DNA from: Verrucomicrobiota bacterium
GTDB lineage: Bacteria > Verrucomicrobiota > Kiritimatiellia > Kiritimatiellales > Pontiellaceae
DNA: 33,215 bases
Reading direction: 5' to 3'
Assembly: GCA_024279685.1 (NCBI GenBank)
Contig: JAJRRI010000064.1
Coordinates: 1 to 33,215 of the forward strand
Shown here: positions 23,324 through 32,100 of the stretch, one piece after another
How the letters are laid out: every line of letters starts with the position of its first letter
Position numbering within the stretch: the stretch's first letter is position 1
Made by a program: the position numbers and the translations under genes
Notes under the pieces: generated by a model
Told to the model about the DNA's origin: nothing
What the model saw: only the letters and a program-made list of their open reading frames with translations
Databases searched by the model: none

Positions 23324-24169
23324 GTGTCCGACGAATATGAACTGCTTGATAGCGGCAATGGAAAAAAACTAGAACGCTTCGGCGACGTGGTGCTCGAACG
23401 CCCGTGTGCTCAAGCGGTATGGGCTCCGCAAAGTCCAAATCGATGGGGTTCTGCGGCCGCTCGTTTCGATCGGGTGGGCGGACATAACTGGGAGGGGCGG
23501 GGCAACCTTGCATCGGCATGGAAGGTCGAAGTTGGTGGGGTAGTCATGAAACTATCGGCTACGGACTTTGGCCATATCGGTGTATTTCCAGAAACCCGTG
23601 CACTCTGGAAATGGATTCGTAACACGCTGAATACCGAAAAGAAAAAAAAGAACCGCGATCTTAAATTTCTCAATCTCTTCGCCTATTCCGGCGGGGCGAC
23701 GCTCGCCGCCGCGCAATCTGGAGCGCACTGTTGTCATCTCGATGCCTCCAAAGGCATGGTCGAGTGGGCGCGTGAAAATGCGAAGCTAAACCAACTACAG
23801 GATGCTCCGATTCGCTGGATCGTTGATGATGTGATTAAATTTTTGCGGCGTGAAGTCAAACGTGGAAACCAATACGACGCCGTCTTGCTCGACCCCCCTT
23901 CTTTCGGGCGCGGGAAGAAGGGGGAGCTTTACAAAATTGAAGAAAGCCTGATTACCACGCTCGACCTAGTGCACCAAGTCCTAACCGCTGATCCTAGTTT
24001 TGTAGTGCTCACCTCCCATACCCCCGGATTTTCCCCGATTGTACTTAGCAACCTGCTCCGACAATACAGTCCAGGAGGCACGATCGAATGCGGCGAAATG
24101 CTTCTGACGGGGAGCAAGGCCACGATGGAGTTGCCGAACGGAAATTGGGCGCACTGGATGAATGGATAA
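23324..24169 (+). CDS. Class I SAM-dependent methyltransferase, RlmI/RlmK-like
   Basis: 281 residues, start GTG at 23,324 behind GGAG. Central Rossmann motifs: [20 protein letters not shown] (SAM loop), VDASKG-type acid in [28 protein letters not shown], and catalytic [11 protein letters not shown] (DPPSF). This set matches the COG1092 family, which includes 23S rRNA m5C methyltransferase RlmI, but the N-terminal PUA domain of RlmI is missing. The rRNA target is therefore uncertain. A neighbouring pseudouridine synthase also modifies RNA. Confidence 0.8.
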   Translation: MSDEYELLDSGNGKKLERFGDVVLERPCAQAVWAPQSPNRWGSAAARFDRVGGHNWEGRGNLASAWKVEVGGVVMKLSATDFGHIGVFPETRALWKWIRNTLNTEKKKKNRDLKFLNLFAYSGGATLAAAQSGAHCCHLDASKGMVEWARENAKLNQLQDAPIRWIVDDVIKFLRREVKRGNQYDAVLLDPPSFGRGKKGELYKIEESLITTLDLVHQVLTADPSFVVLTSHTPGFSPIVLSNLLRQYSPGGTIECGEMLLTGSKATMELPNGNWAHWMNG

Positions 24170-24272
24170 TTGTAGGGAGGGAAGGGTTGAGGAACGAGAC
24201 CTTCCCGCCGCCGTAGGAGTGGGTTGGTGTGGAGTGCGGCGGGAAGGTCTACGACTATTTCCTCCCTATAAT
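24169..24272. repeat. Nested palindrome (15-bp perfect inner stem)
   Basis: The inner arms AGACCTTCCCGCCGC (24,197-24,211) and GCGGCGGGAAGGTCT (24,236-24,250) are a perfect match around a 24-base loop. Outer arms 24,169-24,180 and 24,261-24,272 (TAGGGAGG/CCTCCCTA core) pair too, with one G-T. It fills the whole gap from the methyltransferase stop to the pseudouridine synthase start. Confidence 0.75.
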
Positions 24273-24274
24273 CG

Positions 24275-24985
24275 ATGGGACAGAAAAATATGGGCGAGAT
24301 TAAATATGTAGCGACGGAATTGAATCCGTTCATTCTCTTTTCGGATAACCATCTGTTGGCGGTAAACAAACCCGCCGGATTGCTGACACAGGATAGCGGA
24401 ACGGGATTGCGAAATTTGGAAGATTGGGCACGGGAGTGGGTGCGAGTAGACAAAAATAAAGAAGGCAACGTTTTCCTGAATGCGGTACATCGGATCGATA
24501 AGGCAGTCAGCGGATGCGTTCTTTTTGCCCGCACTAGCAAGGCTCTTCGTCGGCTGAACGAGGATATACGCCAGCGAAACTGCCAAAAAATCTATCATGC
24601 TTTAGTCGAAGGAATACCTAAAACTTCGTCCGCTGAACTGACTCATTGGCTCGCGCATGAGCATCATCGCGCGGAGGTATGCAAGGGAGAGGATCAGGGC
24701 GCACAGCGCGCGGTACTCCGCTATAAAACCCTCAAACAGATCAGAAACTTGAGCCTACTTAAAGTTGATTTAGAAACCGGACGGTATCATCAAATTCGAG
24801 TGCAACTTGCTTCCATCGGCCTCCCGATTGCAGGCGATGAAAAATATGGAGCTACGGTTCTTTCTGAAAATCAGGGAATTGCGCTGCATCACGCTTCGCT
24901 ACGTATAACTCATCCGACCACCCGTGTTCCCATTACGATCAAGGCCCCATACCCAGAGTCATCAAGATGGTGGCGGCAGGTATAG
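24275..24985 (+). CDS. RluA-family RNA pseudouridine synthase
   Basis: 236 residues; no S4 domain. It carries the RluA motif VHRIDKAVSGCVLFARTSKA, with catalytic aspartate D75, and downstream ETGRYHQIRVQLASIGLPIAGDEKYG and IALHHASLRITHP. The N-terminal DNHLLAVNKPAGLLTQ is the usual substrate-binding strand. Family members isomerise uridines in 23S rRNA or tRNA; the specific site is not predictable here. The first ATG is at 24,275, immediately after the palindrome, and a second at 24,290 has a GGGA behind it. Confidence 0.88.
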   Translation: MGQKNMGEIKYVATELNPFILFSDNHLLAVNKPAGLLTQDSGTGLRNLEDWAREWVRVDKNKEGNVFLNAVHRIDKAVSGCVLFARTSKALRRLNEDIRQRNCQKIYHALVEGIPKTSSAELTHWLAHEHHRAEVCKGEDQGAQRAVLRYKTLKQIRNLSLLKVDLETGRYHQIRVQLASIGLPIAGDEKYGATVLSENQGIALHHASLRITHPTTRVPITIKAPYPESSRWWRQV

Positions 24986-25079
24986 TTTTCTATTGGATCT
25001 AAAAGAAAGGGGAAATGTATTTACCCTAAATAGAATCATATTTATACTGTTCTTTTGTTTTTAACGTGAAGGAATACCT

Positions 25080-27044
25080 ATGAGTGATTCATCAGATAAA
25101 ATTCAAGCCATCGAACCTCCCGCCCGCGTAAGTGAAGGATCCTACTTTCCTAACCTTGAAAGCTACCAGAAACTCTATGCCCAGAGCCTTGAAAATCCAG
25201 ATGCTTTTTGGGGGAAGCAGGCGGAAGAAAATGTGGATTGGTATCACACCTTCTCTCAGGTTAGCGATTGCGATTTTTCCAATGGCATGGTGTCTTGGTT
25301 TCTCGGAGGGCGACTGAATGTTTGCCACAACTGTGTGGATCGACACCTCCTCACATGTGGTGATAAAGTAGCGATCCTGTGGGAAGGCAACGAACCCGGC
25401 GATGTTCGCCGTATCACCTATCGCGAACTTCACCGCGAGGTGTGTAAGCTGGCCAATGTGCTTCGCCATAACGGAATTCGAAAGGGCGATCGCGTGGCGA
25501 TCTACATGCCTATGATTCCTGAGGCCGCTTTTGCCATGCTCGCCTGCGCCCGCATTGGCGCGGTGCATAACGTTGTTTTTGCCGGCTTTAGTGCGGAGGC
25601 ACTGCGGGATCGAATTCAAGACGCCCGTTGTACGGCCGTCATTACGGCTGACGAAGGCCGCCGTGGCCGGAAAATTATTCCGCTCAAGCGGCCGGTCGAT
25701 GAGGCCGTCATGGCTTGCCCGACGGTTAAGCACGTTTTCATGGTGCGTCATACAGGGGCTAAGGTGCCTTTCTATGAACCCCGCGACATCGACCTCGGTC
25801 TGGCCATGAAAAACGAGCGGCCGTATTGTCCGATTGAACATATGGGCAGCGAGGATACGTTGTTCTTGCTCTATACTTCCGGTTCGACGGGGAAACCGAA
25901 GGGCATCTCGCACACCAGCGCGGGCTACTTGCTCTATACGATGCTTACGCATAAGTATGTGTTCGACTATCATGAGGATGATGTATTCGCCTGTGTGGCC
26001 GATATTGGGTGGATCACGGGCCATAGTTATGTGGTTTACGGGCCGCTGGCCAACGGAGCAACGACCGTCATGTTTGAGTCGATTCCGACCTATCCCGATG
26101 CGGGCCGCTATTGGGACATGGTTGAACGCTTGAAAATTACTCAGTTTTACACCGCCCCGACCGCCATCCGAGCCATTGCCCGAATGGGGGACGAATTCGT
26201 GAAGAAGTATGATCGCTCCAGCCTCCGTGTGCTCGGAAGCGTCGGCGAGCCGATTAACCCTGAAAGTTGGAACTGGTACCACGATGTGGTGGGCGAAGGT
26301 CGCTGCAATATTGTCGATACATGGTGGCAAACGGAAACCGGCGGCATCATGATTACCCCGCTGCCCGGTGCAACGCCAACCAAGCCGGGCTCGGCGACCT
26401 TCCCGTTCTTCGGTATTGAACCGGTATTACTTGATGACGAGGGGAAGGAAATCGAGGGCAATAGCGTGGCTGGTCTACTGGCGATTAAAAGTCCGTGGCC
26501 GGGAATTGCCCGCACGATTCAAGGGGATCACCAGCGCTTCGAGCAGACGTATCTTGATCCATTTCCGGGTTATTATCTAACGGGCGATGGGTGCCGCCGT
26601 GATGAAGATGGGTACTATTGGATCACGGGTCGTGTGGATGATGTCATTAATGTTTCTGGCCATCGGATGGGGACGGCTGAGGTTGAGAGTGCATTGGTCA
26701 GCCATCCAGGTTGCGCCGAAGCAGCAGTGGTTGGCTTCCCGCACGAGATTAAAGGGCAGGGTATCTTTGCGTATGTTATCCTCAAAGAAGGCTTTGAAGA
26801 AAATGCTGAGCTCATCGGTGAATTGAGGAACGAGGTGCGCACACATATCGGCCCGATCGCGGTTCCCGATCAGATTCTCATTGTCCCCGGCTTACCCAAG
26901 ACGCGCTCCGGAAAAATTATGCGCCGGATCTTACGGAAAATTGCCAGCATGGAAACCGGGGAGCTTGGCGATATCTCGACACTGGCCGACCCAGCTATTG
27001 TTGAGCAGCTGATTGCAAAGCATTCCGTGATGGTTGCCCGCTAA
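25080..27044 (+). CDS. acs: Acetyl-CoA synthetase
   Basis: 654 residues, full length. Converts acetate, ATP and CoA to acetyl-CoA through acetyl-AMP. Motifs: the ATP loop [36 protein letters not shown], the adenylate-forming [31 protein letters not shown], and the C-terminal [15 protein letters not shown], whose lysine is acetylated in regulated homologues. Start at 25,080 behind AAGGAA. It stands alone in the plus-strand group; no deacetylase or acetyltransferase nearby. Confidence 0.97.
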   Translation: MSDSSDKIQAIEPPARVSEGSYFPNLESYQKLYAQSLENPDAFWGKQAEENVDWYHTFSQVSDCDFSNGMVSWFLGGRLNVCHNCVDRHLLTCGDKVAILWEGNEPGDVRRITYRELHREVCKLANVLRHNGIRKGDRVAIYMPMIPEAAFAMLACARIGAVHNVVFAGFSAEALRDRIQDARCTAVITADEGRRGRKIIPLKRPVDEAVMACPTVKHVFMVRHTGAKVPFYEPRDIDLGLAMKNERPYCPIEHMGSEDTLFLLYTSGSTGKPKGISHTSAGYLLYTMLTHKYVFDYHEDDVFACVADIGWITGHSYVVYGPLANGATTVMFESIPTYPDAGRYWDMVERLKITQFYTAPTAIRAIARMGDEFVKKYDRSSLRVLGSVGEPINPESWNWYHDVVGEGRCNIVDTWWQTETGGIMITPLPGATPTKPGSATFPFFGIEPVLLDDEGKEIEGNSVAGLLAIKSPWPGIARTIQGDHQRFEQTYLDPFPGYYLTGDGCRRDEDGYYWITGRVDDVINVSGHRMGTAEVESALVSHPGCAEAAVVGFPHEIKGQGIFAYVILKEGFEENAELIGELRNEVRTHIGPIAVPDQILIVPGLPKTRSGKIMRRILRKIASMETGELGDISTLADPAIVEQLIAKHSVMVAR

Positions 27045-27124
27045 TTTCCACTCTCGGTTAACGGTTGCAAAGCCGCTTTTTCCGTGTAGCATGCTCCCTT
27101 CTTAATTTTTAGAGGGAGCAGGAA

Positions 27125-27346
27125 ATGGCTAAAGAAGAATCAATCGAAGCGGAAGGCGTAGTAAAAAAAGTTCTTCCAGCAACCATGTATCGGGTTGAAT
27201 TGGAAAACGGGCATGAAATCCTAGCTCATATTTCAGGGAAAATGCGCAAGCACTTCATCCGTATCGCCGTGGGCGATAAGGTTACGGTTGCGATCTCTCC
27301 CTATGATCTTGAAAAAGGACGTATCACCTTCCGCCACCGGAATTAA
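27125..27346 (+). CDS. infA: Translation initiation factor IF-1
   Basis: 73 residues. [20 protein letters not shown], then [20 protein letters not shown], the five-stranded OB-fold with [33 protein letters not shown]. The last arginines and YDL.KGRITFR phrase are diagnostic. AGAGGGAGCAGGAA lies just upstream. A hairpin with a T-rich end follows (27,367-27,434). Confidence 0.97.
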   Translation: MAKEESIEAEGVVKKVLPATMYRVELENGHEILAHISGKMRKHFIRIAVGDKVTVAISPYDLEKGRITFRHRN

Positions 27347-27366
27347 TAGTCCGGTTGGTTGGCTAT

Positions 27367-27434
27367 AAAAAGCACAAGAAGACACAAAAATAAGGTTCGC
27401 TGAATGCTCCTCTTTGTGATTTTTTGTGCTTTTT
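27367..27434. repeat. Inverted repeat after infA, possible terminator
   Basis: AAAAAGCACAA (27,367-27,377) and TTGTGCTTTTT (27,424-27,434) are perfect inverted repeats, the right arm ending in a T-run. The interior (GAAGACACAAAAATAAGG ... CTTTGTGATTTTTTGTG) carries a second, looser set of the same words. Confidence 0.6.
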
Positions 27435-27470
27435 TCGGCTAAAATAGGTCCTCTTATAACGGAGTCGGGT

Positions 27471-29009
27471 ATGGCAAAGCGGAGTGTCTGGGGGAGTAAA
27501 GCGGGGTTTTTGCTGGCCGCCATTGGGTCGGCGGTTGGACTCGGCAATATTTGGCGCTTTGGCTACATGGCCTATGAAAACGGCGGCGGGGCCTTTCTGG
27601 TTCCCTATGCCGTGGCTTTAGTACTCGCCGGCATTCCGTTAATGATTCTTGAATATGCCCTCGGGCATCGCGAAAAAGGCTCTCCGCCGCTGGCCTTCGC
27701 TCGGGTTTCCCGCAAGTGGGAAGCCATTGGCTGGTGGATGCCCGTGGTCGCTTTCTTTGGAATCACGCTCTTCTATGCCGCCGTCATCGGCTGGTGCATG
27801 AACTACTTCGTCTTTTCCTTCAACCAAGCATGGGGAGCCGATACCGGAACCTTTTTCATGGACACCTTTTTGCAGGTGTCGGATTCGCCCTTCAATTTGG
27901 GAGGCATCCGCTGGCCGATTTTGGCAGGCACCGCCCTGACTTGGCTGATTAGCTGGGCCATTTGCTACCGCGAGATCAATCACGGTATCGAAAAGGCGAG
28001 CATGATTTTTATGCCGTTGCTGATGGTGCTCACGCTGGTCCTCGTGGGCTGGTCGCTTCAGCTTGAAGGAGCATGGCCCGCAATCAAAGAACACTACCTC
28101 ACCGCACGATGGGAGAAGATCAATCCGTTTACTGCGGGGGGAAGTAAAGTATGGGTAGCGGCGTTTGGGCAGATTTTCTTCACCCTTTCGCTCGGCTTCG
28201 GGATCATGATTACCTACGCCAGTTACCTCCCCAAGAAAACCGACATCGTCGGAAACGCACTCATCACGTCGGTACTCAACTGTCTCTACTCTTTCGTTAC
28301 CGGCTTCGCCGTTTTTGGCACCATCGGCTTCATGGCCGCTTCGAAAGGCGTGCCGTTTGGAGAGGTGATTACCAGCGGGCCGGGCTTGGCCTTTGTGGTC
28401 TATCCCGAGGCGATCAACCAACTTCCGGCCGGACACACCATCTTTGGTCTACTTTTTTTCCTCATGCTTATCATGGCCGGCCTCTCCTCCGCGATCTCGC
28501 TCGTCGAGGCATTCTGCTGTTCTCTAATCGACAAATTTAATTTCAACCGCAAAAAAACCGTAACGACCGTTTGTCTACTGGGATTCTTCGGTAGCGTGAT
28601 CTTCACCACCCGCGCCGGTTTATGGATTCTTGATATCGTCGACCACTTCATCAACAATTATGGCCTTATCGTCGGGGGTATCGCCGAATGCCTGCTCGTC
28701 GGTTGGGTGCTCAAAGCGGCCGTAGCCCGCCGGCACGTGAATCAGGTCGGTGGATTGAAACTTTTTCGCTTTTGGGACCTGCTGGTGCGCTTCATTACAC
28801 CCGCCTTTTTGATCGTCATCGTCGGCTTTGCGCTCTACGCCGAGTTCAGCGGAAACTATGGAGATTATTCCACCCAAGCCCTACTCATCTTCGGAGTGGG
28901 TTGGCTATTCGCCGCCTGCGTCATTGCCGTGATTCTCATGCGGTATCCGTGGAGTAGTAAAAAACTGACTCACGAACACGAACCGGAAGAGGATCACCTG
29001 ATGGTCTAG
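27471..29009 (+). CDS. Sodium-dependent transporter, NSS (SNF) family
   Basis: 512 residues from ATG 27,471 (MAKRSVWGSKAG), which has a CGGAG site; the frame is open 15 codons earlier. LeuT-like sodium:solute symporter with 11-12 membrane segments. The N-terminal motif GFLLAAIGSAVGLGNIWRFG and following YMAYENGGGAFLVPY contain the sodium and substrate loop residues of the family; the GLSSAISLVEAF unwound-helix region is also present. Substrate probably an amino acid; specificity cannot be read. The tail is acidic (HEHEPEEDHLMV). No small MetS-type partner gene follows. Confidence 0.92.
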   Translation: MAKRSVWGSKAGFLLAAIGSAVGLGNIWRFGYMAYENGGGAFLVPYAVALVLAGIPLMILEYALGHREKGSPPLAFARVSRKWEAIGWWMPVVAFFGITLFYAAVIGWCMNYFVFSFNQAWGADTGTFFMDTFLQVSDSPFNLGGIRWPILAGTALTWLISWAICYREINHGIEKASMIFMPLLMVLTLVLVGWSLQLEGAWPAIKEHYLTARWEKINPFTAGGSKVWVAAFGQIFFTLSLGFGIMITYASYLPKKTDIVGNALITSVLNCLYSFVTGFAVFGTIGFMAASKGVPFGEVITSGPGLAFVVYPEAINQLPAGHTIFGLLFFLMLIMAGLSSAISLVEAFCCSLIDKFNFNRKKTVTTVCLLGFFGSVIFTTRAGLWILDIVDHFINNYGLIVGGIAECLLVGWVLKAAVARRHVNQVGGLKLFRFWDLLVRFITPAFLIVIVGFALYAEFSGNYGDYSTQALLIFGVGWLFAACVIAVILMRYPWSSKKLTHEHEPEEDHLMV

Positions 29010-29043
29010 CGTGGAACAAGCGCTCGTACCGAATATTTGAACG

Positions 29044-29092
29044 TGCGAAACGGAATTTCGCACTACGCCGTAGCTCGGAATTCTATTTCGAT
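29044..29092. repeat. REP-like hairpin pair (head-to-head)
   Basis: The first hairpin is TGCGAAACGGAATTTCGCA (29,044-29,062), the second CTCGGAATTCTATTTCGAT (29,074-29,092), which is the same unit on the other strand. Between them lies the palindrome CTACGCCGTAG (29,063-29,073). Same family as 4551-4622. The pair sits between the transporter stop and the convergent purN stop. Confidence 0.7.
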
Positions 29093-29110
29093 GTATGCCC
29101 GCAAGGCGCT

Positions 29111-29728
29111 CTATCGCACAGTTCCGGCGGCGTCTTGCGACTCCTTGTAATGAATCTGACCTTCGGCAATCCATTGTAAGGCTTCGGGGTAGGCGATGTG
29201 TTCCTGAGCGTGCAGCTTTTCCATCATACTTTCGAGGGTGTCGCTGCTTTCAATAGATATGCATTTTTGGTTGATGATGGCGCCCGTATCAATTCCAGCA
29301 TCGACATAGTGGACGGTGCACCCGGTAACCTTTACGCCATAGTCGAACGCCTGCTTTCCGCTATTGAGTCCGGGGAAGCTGGGGAGTAGGGAAGGGTGGA
29401 TATTCACGATGCGGCCCGCATAGGTATTGAGAAAATTATCCTTTATGATCCGCATAAAACCCGCCAGCGCGATAAAGTCCACGTCGTGCTCTTCCAGAAT
29501 TTGGAGAACCTTCTGTTCGGCGGCTCCGTCGAGCTTGCTTTTGAGCGGGGCACAGTTGAAATAAAGGGCAGGAATGTTGTGTTTCCGTGCGCGTTCTAAA
29601 ATGGGGGCCTCCGCTACATCGGATAGAATACACTTAATCTCTACGTCCAGCATGCCAGACTCTACCGCATCGATGATCGCCTGTGCATTCGATCCTGTTC
29701 CGGAGCCGAAAATAGCCAATTTCAACAT
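29111..29728 (-). CDS. purN: Phosphoribosylglycinamide formyltransferase
   Basis: 205-residue enzyme of purine synthesis that transfers a formyl group from 10-formyltetrahydrofolate to GAR. Motifs: LAIFGSGTGSNAQAII at the start, LAGFMRIIKDNFL, the catalytic NIHPSLLPSFPG (Asn and His), and VTGCTVHYVDAGIDTGAIINQ with the catalytic aspartate. AAGGAG precedes the ATG by seven bases. Divergent from dut. Confidence 0.95.
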   Translation of the reverse strand: MLKLAIFGSGTGSNAQAIIDAVESGMLDVEIKCILSDVAEAPILERARKHNIPALYFNCAPLKSKLDGAAEQKVLQILEEHDVDFIALAGFMRIIKDNFLNTYAGRIVNIHPSLLPSFPGLNSGKQAFDYGVKVTGCTVHYVDAGIDTGAIINQKCISIESSDTLESMMEKLHAQEHIAYPEALQWIAEGQIHYKESQDAAGTVR

Positions 29729-29806
29729 GTACCTACTCCTTGTCGTTTGAAGTTTTTGAAGCTACTCTGCTTTTGATTTTTTAACAACTACAGACAGGAT
29801 TATACC

Positions 29807-30244
29807 ATGCATCTTAAAATCAAACCGCTTAACGATTCCGCCCGCGAAATGTATTCCAACCACGGCCACTTTCACGAGGGCGATGCAGGCCTCGATCTCT
29901 ACGTGCTTGAAGACCTCACCATTGACCCTGGCGAAACCAAACCGATTAAGTTAGGCATCGCCTGCGAGCCAGAGGATGGGCGTGCTTACTATCTGATGCC
30001 ACGCTCAAGCATCTCCGAAACGCCGTTGCGCTTGGCCAACTCTATTGGCTTAATCGACGGGGGCTATCGGGGCGAGTTGATGGCTATGTGCGACAATATC
30101 AAAGATTTCGCCTACACCGCAGAAAAAGGGCAACGTCTCTTTCAGATTGTCGCCTGCGACTGCACTCCGATCTATTATGAAATGGTTAAAGAACTATCGG
30201 AGACCTCCCGGGGAGAGGGTGGTTTTGGGAGTACAGGAAAGTAA
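29807..30244 (+). CDS. dut: Deoxyuridine 5'-triphosphate nucleotidohydrolase
   Basis: 145-residue trimeric dUTPase that keeps uracil out of DNA. The five motifs are visible: GDAGLDLYV (I), MPRSSISETPL (II), GLIDGGYRGEL (III), KGQRLFQIVA (IV) and the glycine-rich RGEGGFGSTGK end (V). Motif II has the PRSS variant rather than PRSG. No operon partner. Confidence 0.95.
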   Translation: MHLKIKPLNDSAREMYSNHGHFHEGDAGLDLYVLEDLTIDPGETKPIKLGIACEPEDGRAYYLMPRSSISETPLRLANSIGLIDGGYRGELMAMCDNIKDFAYTAEKGQRLFQIVACDCTPIYYEMVKELSETSRGEGGFGSTGK

Positions 30245-30296
30245 GAGTTTTACTTGTTAAGTTATAAGTAAAGATTCACTTTGTATTCATGTCTCT

Positions 30297-30525
30297 ATGA
30301 ATGGAGATGTGCAACCCCTTAAATATACGATCCGCTCAGAAAGCCTCCGCGTGTGCGATATGCCTCTTCAGCTTCGTCCGCGCGAGGAGTTTGAACGGGT
30401 TGGGGCTGAACATGTTTCAACTGCAGTTTTGCTCGCATTGATTCTGCGGACCGGAGCCAAAGGCATGAATGTGGTGGAGATCTCGCAACGCTTGCTTTCA
30501 GCTTTTGGTTCTCTTACTGCCGATG
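30297..30525 (+). pseudogene. radC N-terminal fragment, cut by a rearrangement
   Basis: RPREEFERVGAEHVSTAVLL, then ALILRTGAKGMNVVEISQRL and LSAFGSLT is the helical N-terminal domain of RadC/UPF0758, but the JAMM metallo domain that should follow is absent. The frame continues to 30,689 with unrelated residues. The break is close to 30,522-30,527, where an antisense coding remnant begins. Confidence 0.7.
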
Positions 30526-30832
30526 AATATAGCCAAAAGTTGAACGACCAGGATTATACACCTCTACCGCAATCCAGTTGTGACCAACCTGAAGATAAGG
30601 AGCGATGTCTACTTCATCAAAGGGCCATGAACGTTGAGCCTCGTGCTGACCCACGTGAAGCCATTTGTCCATTGATCCACAGACGATAATTGGCGTCGGC
30701 GCTAATGAAAAAAGGCGCGACAGCAGGAATGCTACCCAAGGTGAAATTTTTTCTAAACTCCAGATAAAGATTGTGCAGGTAGTCACGAAATGACAACCAT
30801 TTGGCGTGAGTCAGGGGGTGATTTTTCGGCAA
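30517..30832 (-). pseudogene. N-terminal remnant of a glycoside-hydrolase-like gene, frameshifted
   Basis: Two minus-strand frames join into one sequence: LYLEFRKNFTLGSIP, FFISADANYRLWINGQ, a frame change near 30,640, then WPFDEVDIAPYLQVGHNWIA and VEVYNPGRSTFGYIHRQ. The ordered set 'F.K.F.L..I..DA.YRLWING....RG......YDE.DI.PYL..G.N.IAV.V...G' is the N-terminal sugar-binding-like module of alpha-L-rhamnosidase-type and related hydrolases. The gene is cut at its 3' side at about 30,520, exactly at the radC break. Confidence 0.65.
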
Positions 30833-30834
30833 AG

Positions 30835-31074
30835 ACAGTATATATTTATTCTATTTTTAAATTATAATTTATTTTATTTCTCTTGTTTTAGCGGGATGGA
30901 TTAAATCATACTTAATAATTATACCAAAGAATATCACGATTTTCCCAACTCCATCCCAAAAAAGCCTTAGCGCTAAAGTCCTGCTAACAAAAAGCGTCAC
31001 CGCACGTGTGCCCCTGCCTTTCACTTCCCTGCCTTAGAGAAGCTTCTCAACTGACAGCTCAGTACTCTACATAC
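30835..31074. other. AT-rich spacer between two dead genes
   Basis: No gene seen. On the minus strand an extended -10, TGGTATAAT (30,926-30,918), lies upstream of the hydrolase-like remnant and may be its old promoter. TTAGCGCTAA near 30,969 is a 10-bp palindrome. Confidence 0.35.
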
Positions 31075-32100
31075 TTAGATGCTTATTTTTCTAGCATCTT
31101 TCTTAGGGAAAATTCCGCTACCCAGCTCGATAACTTCTTTTTCCCCTTCAGCAGACACATTTACAAATGCGATAGACATCCCCGGCAGTTTGTTACCCCC
31201 TTTGTAGATGGTATTAAGGGGGATTTTTATGTCATAGATAAGGGCGTCGCCTTCTTTTTTAATGAGATTTATCGCATCTGAAAATTCTGTCACATTTTCA
31301 AGTCCGTAGGTCCCATCCCATAGGTAGGAAGTTTTTTTTTCCAGAACTAAGAGCAAAACCACATTCAAAATCTCCCTTTCCAAGGGCTGGTATCAACTGC
31401 TGCTCTGCGGTATCGAAAGAAATAATCATACAGTCGCCGCCATTTTTCAGATCACCTTTAAATCTTTTTTGAACATGGAAATTATCCTATACTTTTGTAA
31501 TAATTCTTAAATAATCACTTTTCATTAAGAGCAAGAAAGAAACTTCAAAACCACCCTGCTCGGAGACGGCCTTGAAAGGTAAGTTGTTATAATCAACTTT
31601 TGACTTTTTCATGGGGGAAAAGGCAAAGTAACGACCTATGCCTTCATTCTTTTTCTCCCGCCAGCTGTAGGCAATGCGGTAAGGCAACCGTCTATTAGTA
31701 GTATATTTTGATTTACGTGTTTGGGAAATAGAGATTGCTTCTACTTTTGCTTGGCCCCCTTGCAAGTCATCAAAGGAGACAGTGCCAGGGCTAACCATGT
31801 GCCCCAACATTTGAAAAGAGGCCTTAGCTGAAACGGGCCGTGCTGCGTTATTTTTAACTACAATGCTTCGAGAAAATCCTTGTGCCGTAATTTCAGGTTC
31901 TGTTTGAATTGTCATCGTAATCGGCATGAGCTTTTTGCCAGCCAAATGCCCCTGAATCAAAAATGTGGCTCTTCTCGGATGTGCGTTTTTTAGAGGTTCT
32001 TTCTCGTCGATAGGTTTGGCAGGTCATAGATCTTTAGATGAAGATATTTTTCATCGTGATAGCCATAGGCTTGACGCGTCAGCCAGCCAAAGCTTAGTCG
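31075..32100 (-). pseudogene. Dead gene with a carbohydrate-binding-like C-terminus
   Basis: Three open pieces on the minus strand belong together. From the 5' side: FGWLTRQAYGYHDEKYLHLK (to about 32,000); after a frame change, a beta-sandwich-like stretch (31,487-31,980: ...RSIVVKNNAARPVSAKASFQ...); then an in-frame TAG at 31,489-31,487, after which the same frame resumes DNFHVQKRFKGDLKNGGDCM; then a second frame change at a run of nine A (about 31,332-31,340) and the end WDGTYGLENVTEF...IYDIKIPLNTIY...LGSGIFPKKDARK. The end resembles CBM9/DOMON-type sugar-binding domains. The N-terminus is missing, abutting the ISL3-like gene. Confidence 0.6.

Noticed and set aside
25092-26330. 412-codon frame antisense to acs
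   Set aside because: Shadow of a GC-rich coding gene; no family features, while acs is unambiguous on the other strand.
27639-28436. 265-codon frame antisense to the transporter gene
   Set aside because: Low-complexity polar translation opposite an obvious membrane protein; a shadow frame.
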